Source of the DNA: Pseudomonadota bacterium
GTDB taxonomy: Bacteria; Pseudomonadota; Alphaproteobacteria; Acetobacterales; Acetobacteraceae
NCBI GenBank assembly: GCA_021818505.1
Contig: JAKADX010000040.1
Coordinates: 1-39,032 of the forward strand
DNA length: 39,032 bases
Direction of reading: 5' to 3'
The position numbers and the translations under genes are program-made. This document shows, piece by piece, positions 1 through 7,857 of the stretch. The notes under the pieces are model-generated. The model did no database searches. It saw only the letters and a program-made list of their open reading frames with translations, and was not told where the DNA came from. Within the stretch, counting starts at the first letter, position 1, and each line of letters begins with the position of its first letter.

Positions 1-60
1 GGCCTCCTGCTCGCGCAGAACGCCGATGATCCGTTCCTCGGTGAACCGACTTCGCTTCAT
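1..60 (-). CDS. IS3-family transposase OrfA, N-terminal fragment
   Basis: ATG at 60-58 on the minus strand opens a frame starting MKRSRFTEERIIGVLRE and still open at the window edge. This is the typical N-terminus of IS3-family OrfA proteins, which carry the helix-turn-helix that binds the element's inverted repeats. A purine-rich GAGGGGGAAC stretch upstream of the ATG can act as ribosome binding site. In intact elements OrfA is followed by OrfB, the DDE integrase-like transposase, usually fused by a programmed -1 frameshift. Only 20 residues are visible, so family is well supported but subgroup is not. Confidence 0.8.
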   Translation of the reverse strand, partial: MKRSRFTEERIIGVLREQEA

Positions 61-97
61 CCATCCGTTCCCCCTCAGGGTCGCGGACTCTATCTCA
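1..97 (-). mobile_element. End of an IS3-family insertion sequence
   Basis: The minus strand carries the first 20 codons of an IS3-family OrfA and then about 35 bp of upstream sequence. That upstream sequence should hold the terminal inverted repeat. The rest of the element lies beyond the left edge. The boundary near 97 is an estimate: IS3-family ends usually read TG...CA, and a CA at 96-97 is followed by sequence that reads as DUF1524-type protein. Neither the partner inverted repeat nor a target duplication can be seen. Confidence 0.6.
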
Positions 98-507
98 GCC
101 TGGAGGAGTTTTCGGGGCTCAGGTCAGACCTTGCACGCTATTATTTGCGCGCTCTTGAAGCTGCCGCCGCGAGCGAGAGTGAGCCCTGGTACGTCATAAA
201 TGATGACCAGGACGCAATCACACTTGAGCACGTTCTTCCGAAAAATCCGCCCCAGGGCACCTGGACCAAGTTTAGCGATGAGGATGCCGAGCGGTATCTC
301 AAGAGGCTTGGGAATCTTTGCCTTCTGCAAAAAACACCGAACTCAAATATGGACAACGATGATTTTGACAAGAAAAAGCTGGTTCTCGGCAAATCGCCGC
401 TCCGTTTCACAAACGAGATAGCCAAATTCTCTGACTGGTCGCCGCAGGCCGTTGAGGCGCGGCAGAAGGCCATGGCGGATTGGGCTGTGCGAGCGTGGCC
501 GATCTAG
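98..507 (+). pseudogene. GmrSD/DUF1524 nuclease, C-terminal remnant cut by IS element
   Basis: The frame is open from the window edge through the IS end to TAG at 505-507, but only sequence from about 98 resembles the family. It begins LSLEEFSGLRSDLARYYL, then a DUF1524 HNH-like core: ITLEHVLPKNP (the EHxLP metal-binding motif) near 226-258 and LGNLCLLQKTPNSN near 307-348, ending in an AWP-type tail. DUF262-DUF1524 proteins such as GmrSD are modification-dependent restriction enzymes: the DUF262 half hydrolyses NTP and the DUF1524 half cuts DNA. Here the whole N-terminal part is missing and IS3 sequence takes its place. The remnant keeps the nuclease motif but no native start, so it is probably non-functional. 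The first internal ATG is at 145. Confidence 0.75.
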
Positions 508-540
508 GCTAACTTTCCTACGCTACGCGGTACCTGCGTC

Positions 541-557
541 AAGGGGACAATCCCCTT
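541..557. terminator. Hairpin between the nuclease remnant and cobU
   Basis: AAGGGGA and TCCCCTT form a perfect 7-bp stem around a 3-nt loop, between two genes whose 3' ends face each other. It could end transcription from either side. No U-run follows directly; a short T-run lies at 578-582 on the plus strand. Confidence 0.35.
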
Positions 558-593
558 CCTGAATTCATTCGCCTCCGTTTTTCTGCTCGATGC

Positions 594-1094
594 TCACCCC
601 TTCACCCCCATCGCCAGCCCCGCCACCATGAACACCACGCGCCCGGCCCGCGCCGCGATCGCCTGGTGCAGCCGCCCGGCCTCGTCGCGGAAGGCGCGGG
701 CGAGCGCGTTGTCGGGCACGATGCCCAGGCCGACCTCGTTGCTCACCAGCACGGTCGGCGCGGCGCGGCGGGTCAGGGCGGCCAGCAGCGAGTCCCGTGC
801 CGCGTCGATGTCCTGCCCGGCCAGCATCAGGTTGGTCAGCCAGAGCGTGAGACAGTCCACCAGCGCGGGCGCGTCTCCGGCCGCATCCAGCGCGGCCGGC
901 AGGTCGCGCGGCGCCTCGATCGTTTGCCAGCCAGCCGCGCGCCCGTCGCGGTGGGCGGCGATGCGGGCCTGCATCTCGGCGTCGTGGGCCTCGGCGGTGG
1001 CGATATAGACCCAGGGGGGTGGCAGGGCGGTGATCAGCGACTCGGCGTGACGGCTTTTGCCGGAGCGGGCGCCGCCGAGGACGAGGGTGAGCAG
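594..1094 (-). CDS. cobU: Adenosylcobinamide kinase / adenosylcobinamide-phosphate guanylyltransferase
   Basis: Bifunctional CobU/CobP: phosphorylates adenosylcobinamide and then transfers GMP to give adenosylcobinamide-GDP for the cobalamin synthase step. The 166-residue product has the family P-loop GGARSGKS at residues 7-14, the VDCLTLWLTNL stretch, the SNEVGLGIVP motif and a FRDEAGRLHQ helix. Length is close to the usual 170-180. Start choice: no ATG, GTG or TTG lies in frame between the P-loop and the distant upstream sequence antisense to the riboswitch. A CTG at 1094-1092 sits 7 nt after an AAGGAG Shine-Dalgarno (1107-1102) and gives the expected LLTLVLGG start, so CTG initiation is inferred. 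It is divergent from the riboswitch-led cob operon. The name cobU is the Salmonella usage; Pseudomonas denitrificans calls it cobP. Confidence 0.88.
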   Translation of the reverse strand: MLTLVLGGARSGKSRHAESLITALPPPWVYIATAEAHDAEMQARIAAHRDGRAAGWQTIEAPRDLPAALDAAGDAPALVDCLTLWLTNLMLAGQDIDAARDSLLAALTRRAAPTVLVSNEVGLGIVPDNALARAFRDEAGRLHQAIAARAGRVVFMVAGLAMGVKG

Positions 1095-1111
1095 GGGCGG
1101 ACTCCTTCGCT

Positions 1112-1141
1112 TTGACGCGGCCTCCGGTCCCGGCCTAGATA
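1112..1141 (+). promoter_or_regulatory. Sigma-70-type promoter of the cobalamin operon
   Basis: TTGACG (1112-1117) and TAGATA (1136-1141) with an 18-nt spacer. The predicted transcript start near 1148 falls at the 5' edge of the B12 riboswitch. The same -10 hexamer occurs in the putative rRNA promoter at 38849-38877. Confidence 0.65.
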
Positions 1142-1149
1142 ACGGGCTT

Positions 1150-1335
1150 CCGATGGTCCCTCCAGTCCAGGAGGGTGAAAAGGGAACGCGGTGCGGGGCC
1201 TGCCCCAACGCCGCGGCTGCCCCCGCAACTGTAAGCGGAGAGTTTTCCGTCGTTCGGCCACTGGGCACGATCCGCCCGGGAAGGCCGACGGAAAGCGCCG
1301 GATCCGCGAGCCAGGAGACCTGCCAGCGGAAGGGA
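1150..1335 (+). ncRNA. Cobalamin (AdoCbl) riboswitch aptamer
   Basis: The conserved landmarks occur in order: GAAAAGGGAA with CGGTGCGGGGCCTGCCCC near 1177-1206, the core GCTGCCCCCGCAACTGTAA near 1216-1234, GGCCACTGGGC near 1256-1266, GGGAAGGCCGACGG near 1278-1291, and the B12 box AGCCAGGAGACCTGCC at 1309-1324. This class binds cobalamin and represses B12 synthesis or transport genes. It precedes the DUF1636-cobW-cobN operon directly, so high cobalamin should switch that operon off. Confidence 0.95.
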
Positions 1336-1370
1336 CTGTCTGCGTCGCCGGGCGGGGTGCCTCGGCGGCC

Positions 1371-1443
1371 TCGGTGCTTCGGCACCGACCCGCGGGACGA
1401 CCGCGGGCGGATCGCACCCGCCGGACCTGCTCCGTCGGGGGTG
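1371..1443 (+). promoter_or_regulatory. Riboswitch expression platform with possible SD-sequestering stem
   Basis: Between aptamer and start codon lie a perfect 7-bp stem with a UUCG tetraloop (1371-1388), a second perfect 7-bp stem CCCGCGG/CCGCGGG (1389-1407), and CACCC (1415-1419), which can pair with GGGTG (1439-1443) covering the GGGGG Shine-Dalgarno. No U-run follows a stem, so control of translation initiation looks likelier than termination. The folding was judged by eye. Confidence 0.45.
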
Positions 1444-1445
1444 AC

Positions 1446-1826
1446 GTGACCGAACCATCCGCCGTGCCGCGCCTGCATGTCTGCATCACCTGCCGCGCCG
1501 GGCGCACGCTCGGCCCGGACGAGGTGCCGCCGGGCGCGCGTTTGCACGAAGCCATTGCGCGGCGCGACGGCGCGGCGGAGACGGTGCGGCTGGCGGCGGT
1601 CGCGTGTCTGGCGAATTGCGAGCGCGGCTGCTCGGCGGCGATCAGCGCTGCCGGCAAATGGACCTATCTGCTCGGCGGCCTCGCGCCCGAGGACGCCGGC
1701 GACCTCCTGGACTATGCGCGCACCTATGCCGCCTCGGCCAGCGGCACCGTGATGCCCTCGCGCCGGCCGCCCGCGCTGCGGCGGGCGGTGATCGGCCGAA
1801 TCCCCGCCCCGGAGCTGCTGGCATGA
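1446..1826 (+). CDS. DUF1636 cysteine-rich metal/Fe-S protein
   Basis: First gene behind the riboswitch. The 126-residue product begins at GTG 1446, preceded by a GGGGG Shine-Dalgarno with a 4-nt spacer. It has CITC near the N-terminus and CLANCERGC mid-protein, the cysteine pattern of DUF1636, a small ferredoxin-like (thioredoxin-fold) family often found beside cobW in B12 clusters. Biochemical function is not established. A role in metal or iron-sulfur handling for cobalt insertion is inference from cysteines and position. Its stop overlaps the cobW start (ATGA), so the two are probably translationally coupled. Confidence 0.8.
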   Translation: MTEPSAVPRLHVCITCRAGRTLGPDEVPPGARLHEAIARRDGAAETVRLAAVACLANCERGCSAAISAAGKWTYLLGGLAPEDAGDLLDYARTYAASASGTVMPSRRPPALRRAVIGRIPAPELLA

Positions 1827-2854
1827 TGCACGACAAGATCCCCGCCACCGTCATCACCGGGTTCCTCGGCGCCGGCAAGACGACGCTGGTGCGCCATGTG
1901 CTGCAACACGCCGGCGGGCGGCGCATCGCCGTCATCGTCAACGAGTTCGGGGCACTCGGCATCGACGGGGAAGTGCTGAAGGCGTGCGACATCCCCGGCT
2001 GCGACGACGAGAACATCATCGAGCTGGCGAACGGCTGCCTGTGCTGCACGGTGGCGGAGGATTTCGTCCCCACGATGCAGTCGCTGCTGGATCGCGCGGC
2101 ACCGCCCGAGCATATCCTGATCGAAACCTCGGGTCTGGCGCTGCCGAAACCGCTGCTCAAGGCGTTCGCGTGGCCGGCGATCCGCTCGCGCGTGACGGTC
2201 GATGGCGTGATCGCGGTGGTCGATGGTCCGGCCGTCGCCGCCGGGCGCTTCGCCGACGATCCCGGGGCCGTGGCGGCGCAGCGCGCGGCGGATGCCAGCG
2301 TCGATCACGATAATCCGCTGGCCGAGGTGTACGAGGACCAGTTGTTCGCCGCCGATCTCGTTGTGCTGAACAAGACCGACCTGCTCGATGATGCGGGCGC
2401 GGCGCTGGCGGATGCGATCGCCGCCCGGCTGCCGCGTGCGGTCAAGGTGGTGGCGGCGCGGGAAGGCAGACTCGACCCGGCGGCGCTGCTGGGCCTGGGT
2501 GCCGCGGCGGAGGACGATCTGGCGGCGCGCCCGTCGCATCACGACGCGATGGATGGCGCGCACGAGCACGACGATTTCGAGAGTTTCGTGGTCCCGCTTG
2601 CCGAGATCGACGACCCGGCGACGCTGCTGGCGCGGTTGCAGCGGGCGGCGGAGTTCGCGGGCGTGCTGCGCATCAAGGGCTTCGCCGCGGTGCGCGGCAA
2701 GGCCATGCGGCTGGCGATCCAGGGTGTGGGCACGCGGTTCCGTCACCACTACGACCGTGCGTGGCCGCACGGGGCGGATCGCGCGGGCCATGTGGTGGTG
2801 ATCGGGCAGACGGGACTCGATCGCGACGGCATCGGCGCCGTGATCCGCGGCTGA
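1823..2854 (+). CDS. cobW: CobW GTPase, metallochaperone-like
   Basis: G3E-family P-loop GTPase of 343 residues. Walker A GFLGAGKTT is at residues 13-21, the metal-binding CLCC motif at 72-75 (within NGCLCC), NKTD at 183-186, a His/Asp-rich segment (HHDAMDGAHEHDD) near 239-251, and a C-terminal CobW_C domain. COG0523 proteins use GTP and the CxCC motif to deliver metal. In B12 operons CobW is thought to supply Co2+ to the CobN chelatase. Start: ATG at 1823 overlaps the upstream stop; a second ATG follows immediately and either may be used. cobN begins 4 nt after the stop. Confidence 0.93.
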   Translation: MMHDKIPATVITGFLGAGKTTLVRHVLQHAGGRRIAVIVNEFGALGIDGEVLKACDIPGCDDENIIELANGCLCCTVAEDFVPTMQSLLDRAAPPEHILIETSGLALPKPLLKAFAWPAIRSRVTVDGVIAVVDGPAVAAGRFADDPGAVAAQRAADASVDHDNPLAEVYEDQLFAADLVVLNKTDLLDDAGAALADAIAARLPRAVKVVAAREGRLDPAALLGLGAAAEDDLAARPSHHDAMDGAHEHDDFESFVVPLAEIDDPATLLARLQRAAEFAGVLRIKGFAAVRGKAMRLAIQGVGTRFRHHYDRAWPHGADRAGHVVVIGQTGLDRDGIGAVIRG

Positions 2855-2858
2855 TCCG

Positions 2859-5800
2859 ATGCACCTGCTGGTCCGCGAAACCCGCACGCTGGACGACGAG
2901 GAAGCTGCCGTCGATCTCGGCCACGCGCCGGCGGAGATCGTGTTCCTCTCGTTCTCCGACAGCGATCTCGGCGCCGTGGCGGCGGCGTGGCAGGCGATGG
3001 CGGCGCCAAAGCCGACGCTGCGGCTGGCCTCGCTGGCGCGGCTGCGCCATCCGATGTCGGTCGATCGCTACGCCGAGCAGGTGATCGCGCACGCGCGCTG
3101 CGTCGTCGTGCGCCTGCTCGGCGGCCTCGACTACTGGCGCTATGGCTGCGACGAGTTTTTTGCCGTCTGCCGCGAACGGGGCATCGCGCTGGCGTTGCTG
3201 CCGGGCGATGCGCGCGCGGATGAACGGTTGGCGGCGCTGTCCACCGTCGATGGCGACGCGCTGGCGCGGATGGACGCTTATCTGCGCGCGGGCGGGGCGG
3301 AGAACGCGGCGCGCGCCTTGCGGTATGCCGCGCATCTCGGCGGACTGGCGAACGATCCGGCCGCGCCGGCGATCGTGGTTCCCGCGTTCGGGGAACACGT
3401 GTTCGGCGTCGCGGAGACCGGCCCGCTCGGCACGGGGGCGCTGATTTTCTATCGCTCGCATCTGCTGGCCGGCGATCTGGCACCGCTCGCGGCACTGGCC
3501 GAGGCTTTGTCGGCGCGCGGGCTGGGCGTGCGCGCGCTGTTCGTCGGCAGCCTCAAGGACGCCGCCACCGCCGCTTTCGTTGCCGACGCGCTGCGCGACT
3601 GGCGGCCTGCGGTGGTGCTGAACGCGACGGGATTCTCGGCGCGGCGCGATGACGATACGGGATCGCCGCTGGACGCGGCCGACGTGCCAGTGTTGCAAGT
3701 GCTGCTGGCCGGCAGCCCGCGCGCGGCGTGGGAAACATCCGCGCGCGGCCTCGGCCCTGCCGATCTGGCGATGCAGATCGTGCTGCCGGAACTCGACGGA
3801 CGCCTTGCCACGGCGGCGATCGGGTTCAAGGCGGAGCAGGCGGTGCTGCCGGGCCTCGATTTCGCGCGCACCGTGCTGGAGCCTGACGAGTCCGGCATCG
3901 CGCTCGCCGCCGACCGCGCCGCCGGCTGGGCACGCCTGGCCGCGACGCCGCGTGCCGAACGACGGCTTGCCATCGTGGTGTCGGATTATCCCGGCGCCGG
4001 TGGCGGGCAGGTGGCGCACGCGGTGGGGCTGGACACGTTCGCGAGCCTCGCGGCCATGCTGCGGCTGCTGCACGAGTCCGGGTATGACGCGCCGCCGATC
4101 GACCCGTCGGCGCTGGCGCAGACGCCGCCTGCGGCCTTCCTGACGCTGGCGAACTACCGCAGCCTGTTCGCGGAACTGCCGGCGGCGTTTCGCGACCGCG
4201 TCGTCGCCGCCTGGGGCAAGCCGGAGGACGATCCTGCGCTGCGCGACGGCGCTTTCGCGCTGCCGTTCCTGCGTGCCGGGCGCGTCATCCTCGCCGTGCA
4301 GCCCGATCGCGGCGCGCGCCTGGATCGCCGCGCCGGCTACCACGATCCGGACACGCCGCCGCGCCACGCTTATGTCGCCTTCCATCTCTGGCTGCGCCGC
4401 GTCGCGGCGATCGACGCGCTGGTGCATCTCGGCACGCACGGCACGCTGGAGTGGCTGCCGGGCAAGGCGGTGGCGCCGTCCGAGGCGTGCGCGCCGAGCG
4501 CGCTGCTGCGCGGCGTTCCGGTGATCTATCCGTTCATCGTCAACAATCCCGGCGAGGCTGCTGCCGCGAAGCGCCGGCTCGGTGCCGTCACCATCGGCCA
4601 TCTGACGCCGCCGCTCGCCGCCGCCGGATTGTCGGGCGAGGCGGCACAACTGGAGCGGCTGATCGATGAATACGCCGCCGCCGACGGCATGGATCGCCGC
4701 CGCACCGCGCTGCTGCGCCGCGACATCCTGGATCGGGCGGCCGCCGCCGGATTGCTGGCCGAGAGTGGTGCCGCCGATCTGGCGGAGGACGCCGCGCTGG
4801 CGCGGTTGGATGCCTATCTGTGCGACGTGAAGGATTTGCAGGTGCGCCACGGGCTGCACGTGTTCGGCGAGCCGCCGTCACCCGAGCGGCGCGCGCAGAT
4901 GCTGGCATCGTGCGCGGCGATCGACGCGGCGCGGCTGGATGCCTGCGCCGGCGCCGAGCGCGCTGCGCTGCTCGCGGCACTCGACGGGCGCTTCGTGCCG
5001 CCGGGGCCGGCGGGCGCGCCGAGTCGCGGGCGGGCGGACGTCCTGCCGACCGGGCGCAACCTGTTCGCGATCGATCCGCGCGCGGTGCCGACGCGCTCGG
5101 CGGTCGCACTGGCCGAACGCGCCTGCGCGGAACTGCTGCGGCGGCATCTGCAGGATCATGGCGAATGGCCGCGCGCGCTGGTGCTCGATCTGTGGGGCAG
5201 CGCGACCATGCGCACCGGCGGCGAGGATCTGGCCCTGGCACTGCTGCTGCTCGGCGTGCGGCCGGTGTGGGACGAGGGATCGGCGCGTGTCTCGGGCATC
5301 GAGGTGCTGCCGCTGGCGACGTTGGATCGCCCGCGCGTCGATGTCACGCTGCGCATCTCCGGCCTGTTCCGCGATGCCTTCCCCGCGCAGATCGCGCTGT
5401 TCGACGCCGCCGTGCGCGCGGTCGCGGCGCGCGACGAGGCGGCCGACTTCAATCCGCTCGCGGGCGAGGCGGCGCCCGTGCGCATCTACGGCGCGGCCCC
5501 CGGCGATTACGGCGCCGGTGTCGCGGATGCCGGCGACATCGGCGCCGCCTATCTCGCCGCATCCTCGTTCGCCTACGGGCGCGGGCGCGAGGGGGAGGCG
5601 GATGCGACCGGATTTGCCGCACGCGTCGCGGCGGCCGATGCGTTCCTGCACACGCAGGATCATCGTGAGACCGACATTCTCGACGGAATGGACTACGCGG
5701 CGCACGAGGGCGGCTTTGCCGCCGCCGCCGCGCGCCTCGGTGCGGCACCCGCGCTCTATCACGCCGACACCTCGCGCCCAGACGCGCCGACGCTGCGGAC

Positions 5801-6128
5801 GGTCGCGGAGGAAGTGGCGCGCGTGGTGCGCGGGCGCGCCGCCAATCCGCGCTGGATTGCCAGCATGCAGCCGCACGGCTATCGCGGTGCTGCCGAGATC
5901 GCGCGCACCGTAGATGCGCTGTTCGGTTTCGCGGCGACGCTGCCGGAACGGCTTGATGCCAGCTTCGATCTGCTGTTCGCGGCGACGCTGGGCGATGCCG
6001 CCGTGGATCGGTTCCTGTGCGACGCCAACCCGGTGGCGCGCGAGGCGATGCGCGCGCGCTTCGCCGCGGCGCGGGCGCGCGGCCTGTGGCACAGCCGTCG
6101 CAACGACGTGACGGAGGCGCTGACATGA
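2859..6128 (+). CDS. cobN: Cobaltochelatase large subunit CobN
   Basis: Large subunit of the ATP-dependent aerobic cobaltochelatase, which with the AAA+ subunits CobS and CobT inserts Co2+ into hydrogenobyrinate a,c-diamide. The 1089-residue product has the CobN/magnesium chelatase H-subunit signature HLGTHGTLEWLPG at residues 523-535 and a C-terminal region with EVARVVRGRAANPRW and HGYRGAAEIA. It is shorter than the roughly 1270 residues of the Pseudomonas denitrificans enzyme as I recall it; the missing length appears spread out rather than caused by a frameshift. The chelatase CobS/CobT subunits are not in the window; the cobS and cobT listed below are unrelated enzymes with shared names. 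Overlaps cobG by 4 nt (ATGA). Confidence 0.95.
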   Translation: MHLLVRETRTLDDEEAAVDLGHAPAEIVFLSFSDSDLGAVAAAWQAMAAPKPTLRLASLARLRHPMSVDRYAEQVIAHARCVVVRLLGGLDYWRYGCDEFFAVCRERGIALALLPGDARADERLAALSTVDGDALARMDAYLRAGGAENAARALRYAAHLGGLANDPAAPAIVVPAFGEHVFGVAETGPLGTGALIFYRSHLLAGDLAPLAALAEALSARGLGVRALFVGSLKDAATAAFVADALRDWRPAVVLNATGFSARRDDDTGSPLDAADVPVLQVLLAGSPRAAWETSARGLGPADLAMQIVLPELDGRLATAAIGFKAEQAVLPGLDFARTVLEPDESGIALAADRAAGWARLAATPRAERRLAIVVSDYPGAGGGQVAHAVGLDTFASLAAMLRLLHESGYDAPPIDPSALAQTPPAAFLTLANYRSLFAELPAAFRDRVVAAWGKPEDDPALRDGAFALPFLRAGRVILAVQPDRGARLDRRAGYHDPDTPPRHAYVAFHLWLRRVAAIDALVHLGTHGTLEWLPGKAVAPSEACAPSALLRGVPVIYPFIVNNPGEAAAAKRRLGAVTIGHLTPPLAAAGLSGEAAQLERLIDEYAAADGMDRRRTALLRRDILDRAAAAGLLAESGAADLAEDAALARLDAYLCDVKDLQVRHGLHVFGEPPSPERRAQMLASCAAIDAARLDACAGAERAALLAALDGRFVPPGPAGAPSRGRADVLPTGRNLFAIDPRAVPTRSAVALAERACAELLRRHLQDHGEWPRALVLDLWGSATMRTGGEDLALALLLLGVRPVWDEGSARVSGIEVLPLATLDRPRVDVTLRISGLFRDAFPAQIALFDAAVRAVAARDEAADFNPLAGEAAPVRIYGAAPGDYGAGVADAGDIGAAYLAASSFAYGRGREGEADATGFAARVAAADAFLHTQDHRETDILDGMDYAAHEGGFAAAAARLGAAPALYHADTSRPDAPTLRTVAEEVARVVRGRAANPRWIASMQPHGYRGAAEIARTVDALFGFAATLPERLDASFDLLFAATLGDAAVDRFLCDANPVAREAMRARFAAARARGLWHSRRNDVTEALT

Positions 6129-7225
6129 CACGGCGCGGCTGGTGCCCGACTCTGTTCGAGCCGATGCAGTCCGGCGATGGGCTGCTGGTGCGCGTCAAGC
6201 CGCCCGGCGGCCGGCTCGCGCCGCAACAGGCACAGGCGCTCGCGGCGGCGGCGGCACGCGACGGCAATGGCGCGATCGAGTTGACCGCGCGGGCCAACAT
6301 CCAGGTGCGCGGCCTGTCGGCGGCCAGCGCGCCGCATTTCGCGCGCGCGATGGTCGAGGCCGGCCTGGCAGTCGCTGATGTGGCGGCGGAGCGGCGGCGC
6401 AGCGTTGCCGTCGCGCCGCTGGCCGACGTCGCGACCATCGCCGTTGCAAGCGCGTTGGAAGCGCGGCTGGTCGCGGACAGTTCGTTGGCGGCGTTGCCCG
6501 GGAAATTCGGGTTTGCCGTCGCGGTGCCCGCAATGAGCGCGGATGTACGGCTGCATCGCGCCGATGGCGTGTGGCTGGTCTGGCCGGACGGTGCGGCCGT
6601 CGCGGTGCTGAGTGACGACCCGGCGGGCGACGCCGTGCGACTCGCGCACGGCTTCCTTGCGGTGGCGCCGGGGGCGAAGCGGATGCGCGACGCGCCGGCC
6701 GCGCCGGTGTTCGCAGCGGCGGGGCTGCGCGCGGCGGTCGCCGTGCCGGAGACCGACGCGCCACGCGTCGTTGGACCGTTCGACGCCGGATTCGGTGTCG
6801 GGTTGCCGTTCGGTGCGATGGATGCGCAGACACTGGCGGCGCTGGCGGCGTGCGGGACGCTGTGGGTGACGCCGTGGCGGGCTGTGGTCGGGCCGCCGGG
6901 CTGTGCCGCGCTCGCTGTCGCGCTCGGCCTGATCGTCGATCCGACCGATCCGCGCCGCGCTGTCGCCGCCTGTCCCGGCCGCCCCGCATGCATGGCGGCG
7001 CTGGCCGATGTGCGGGCCGATGCGGCGACGCTGGCGCAGCGGTTTCCCGGCCTGGCGCTGCATGTGTCCGGCTGCGCCAAGGGATGCGCGCATCCTGGCC
7101 CCGCCGCCGTCACGCTGGTCGCCGGCGCGGACGGCTACGCGCTGGTGCGCGAGGGCAACGCCGCCGCGACGCCGTTGCGTCGCGGGCTGACGCTGGAGGC
7201 GGCGGCTGCCATGATCTCGGCATGA
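6125..7225 (+). CDS. cobG: Precorrin-3B synthase CobG
   Basis: Converts precorrin-3A to precorrin-3B with O2, the step that primes ring contraction in the aerobic pathway. The 366-residue protein is built like a nitrite/sulfite reductase ferredoxin-like repeat protein. Four cysteines, C283-x5-C289 and C317-x3-C321 (CPGRPAC and CAKGC), match the [4Fe-4S] ligand spacing. An N-terminal RVKPPGGRL segment and TARANIQVRGL fit the NIR/SIR ferredoxin half. ATG at 6125 overlaps the cobN stop and the cobH start overlaps its own stop. Its presence shows that an oxygen-dependent corrin route is encoded. Confidence 0.93.
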   Translation: MTRRGWCPTLFEPMQSGDGLLVRVKPPGGRLAPQQAQALAAAAARDGNGAIELTARANIQVRGLSAASAPHFARAMVEAGLAVADVAAERRRSVAVAPLADVATIAVASALEARLVADSSLAALPGKFGFAVAVPAMSADVRLHRADGVWLVWPDGAAVAVLSDDPAGDAVRLAHGFLAVAPGAKRMRDAPAAPVFAAAGLRAAVAVPETDAPRVVGPFDAGFGVGLPFGAMDAQTLAALAACGTLWVTPWRAVVGPPGCAALAVALGLIVDPTDPRRAVAACPGRPACMAALADVRADAATLAQRFPGLALHVSGCAKGCAHPGPAAVTLVAGADGYALVREGNAAATPLRRGLTLEAAAAMISA

Positions 7226-7857
7226 GCTACGAATATCTCCGCGACGGTGCTGCGATCTACGCGCGCTCCTTCGCCACCATCCGCGCCGAGGCCGATCTGG
7301 CGCGCTTTTCGCCCGAGGAGGCACGTATCGCGGTGCGCGTGATCCATGCCTGCGGGCGCGTCGAGGTTGCGGGCGATCTGCATTTCGGCGGCGGCTTCGC
7401 GCAGGCGGCGCGCGCGGCGCTGCTCGGCGGGCGGCCGGTCCTGTGCGATTCGCAGATGGTGGCCCACGGCATCACGCGCGCGCGCCTGCCGGCCGGCAAC
7501 GAGGTGATCTGCACGCTCGGCGATCCCGATGTGCCGGCGCGCGCGCGTGCGCTCGGCACCACGCGGTCGGCGGCGGCGCTCGATCTGTGGGGCGCGCGGC
7601 TCGCTGGCGCGCTGGTCGCTATCGGCAATGCGCCGACCGCGCTGTTCCGGCTGCTGGAACTGCTACAGGCCGGCGCGCCGCGGCCGGCGGCGGTGATCGG
7701 GATGCCGGTGGGGTTCGTCGGTGCGGCGGAATCCAAGCAGGCGCTTGCGGAATTTCGCGGCGGCATGCTGCCGCACCTGATCATCGCTGGGCGGCAGGGC
7801 GGCAGCGCGATGGCCGCCGCCGCCGTCAACGCGCTGGCCCGCGAGGAGGAGATATGA
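7222..7857 (+). CDS. cobH: Precorrin-8X methylmutase CobH
   Basis: Moves the C11 methyl group to C12, turning precorrin-8X into hydrogenobyrinate. The 211-residue product is standard for the family. The catalytic histidine is in VIHACG at residue 42, equivalent to His43 of the P. denitrificans enzyme. Other family stretches are CDSQMVAHGI, NAPTALFRLLEL and the C-terminal GRQGGSAMAAAAVNAL. It is linked on both sides by 4-nt ATGA overlaps to cobG and cobI. Confidence 0.95.
   Translation: MSYEYLRDGAAIYARSFATIRAEADLARFSPEEARIAVRVIHACGRVEVAGDLHFGGGFAQAARAALLGGRPVLCDSQMVAHGITRARLPAGNEVICTLGDPDVPARARALGTTRSAAALDLWGARLAGALVAIGNAPTALFRLLELLQAGAPRPAAVIGMPVGFVGAAESKQALAEFRGGMLPHLIIAGRQGGSAMAAAAVNALAREEEI

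Noticed and set aside
2673-4859. Very long open frame on the strand opposite cobW/cobN
   Set aside because: It runs antisense through CobW and CobN with their conserved motifs on the other strand. Its product is Arg/Gln/His-rich without family features, as expected when GC-rich codons are read in reverse. The same holds for long antisense frames at 22743-25520 and 36171-38705 and for 27724-30012.
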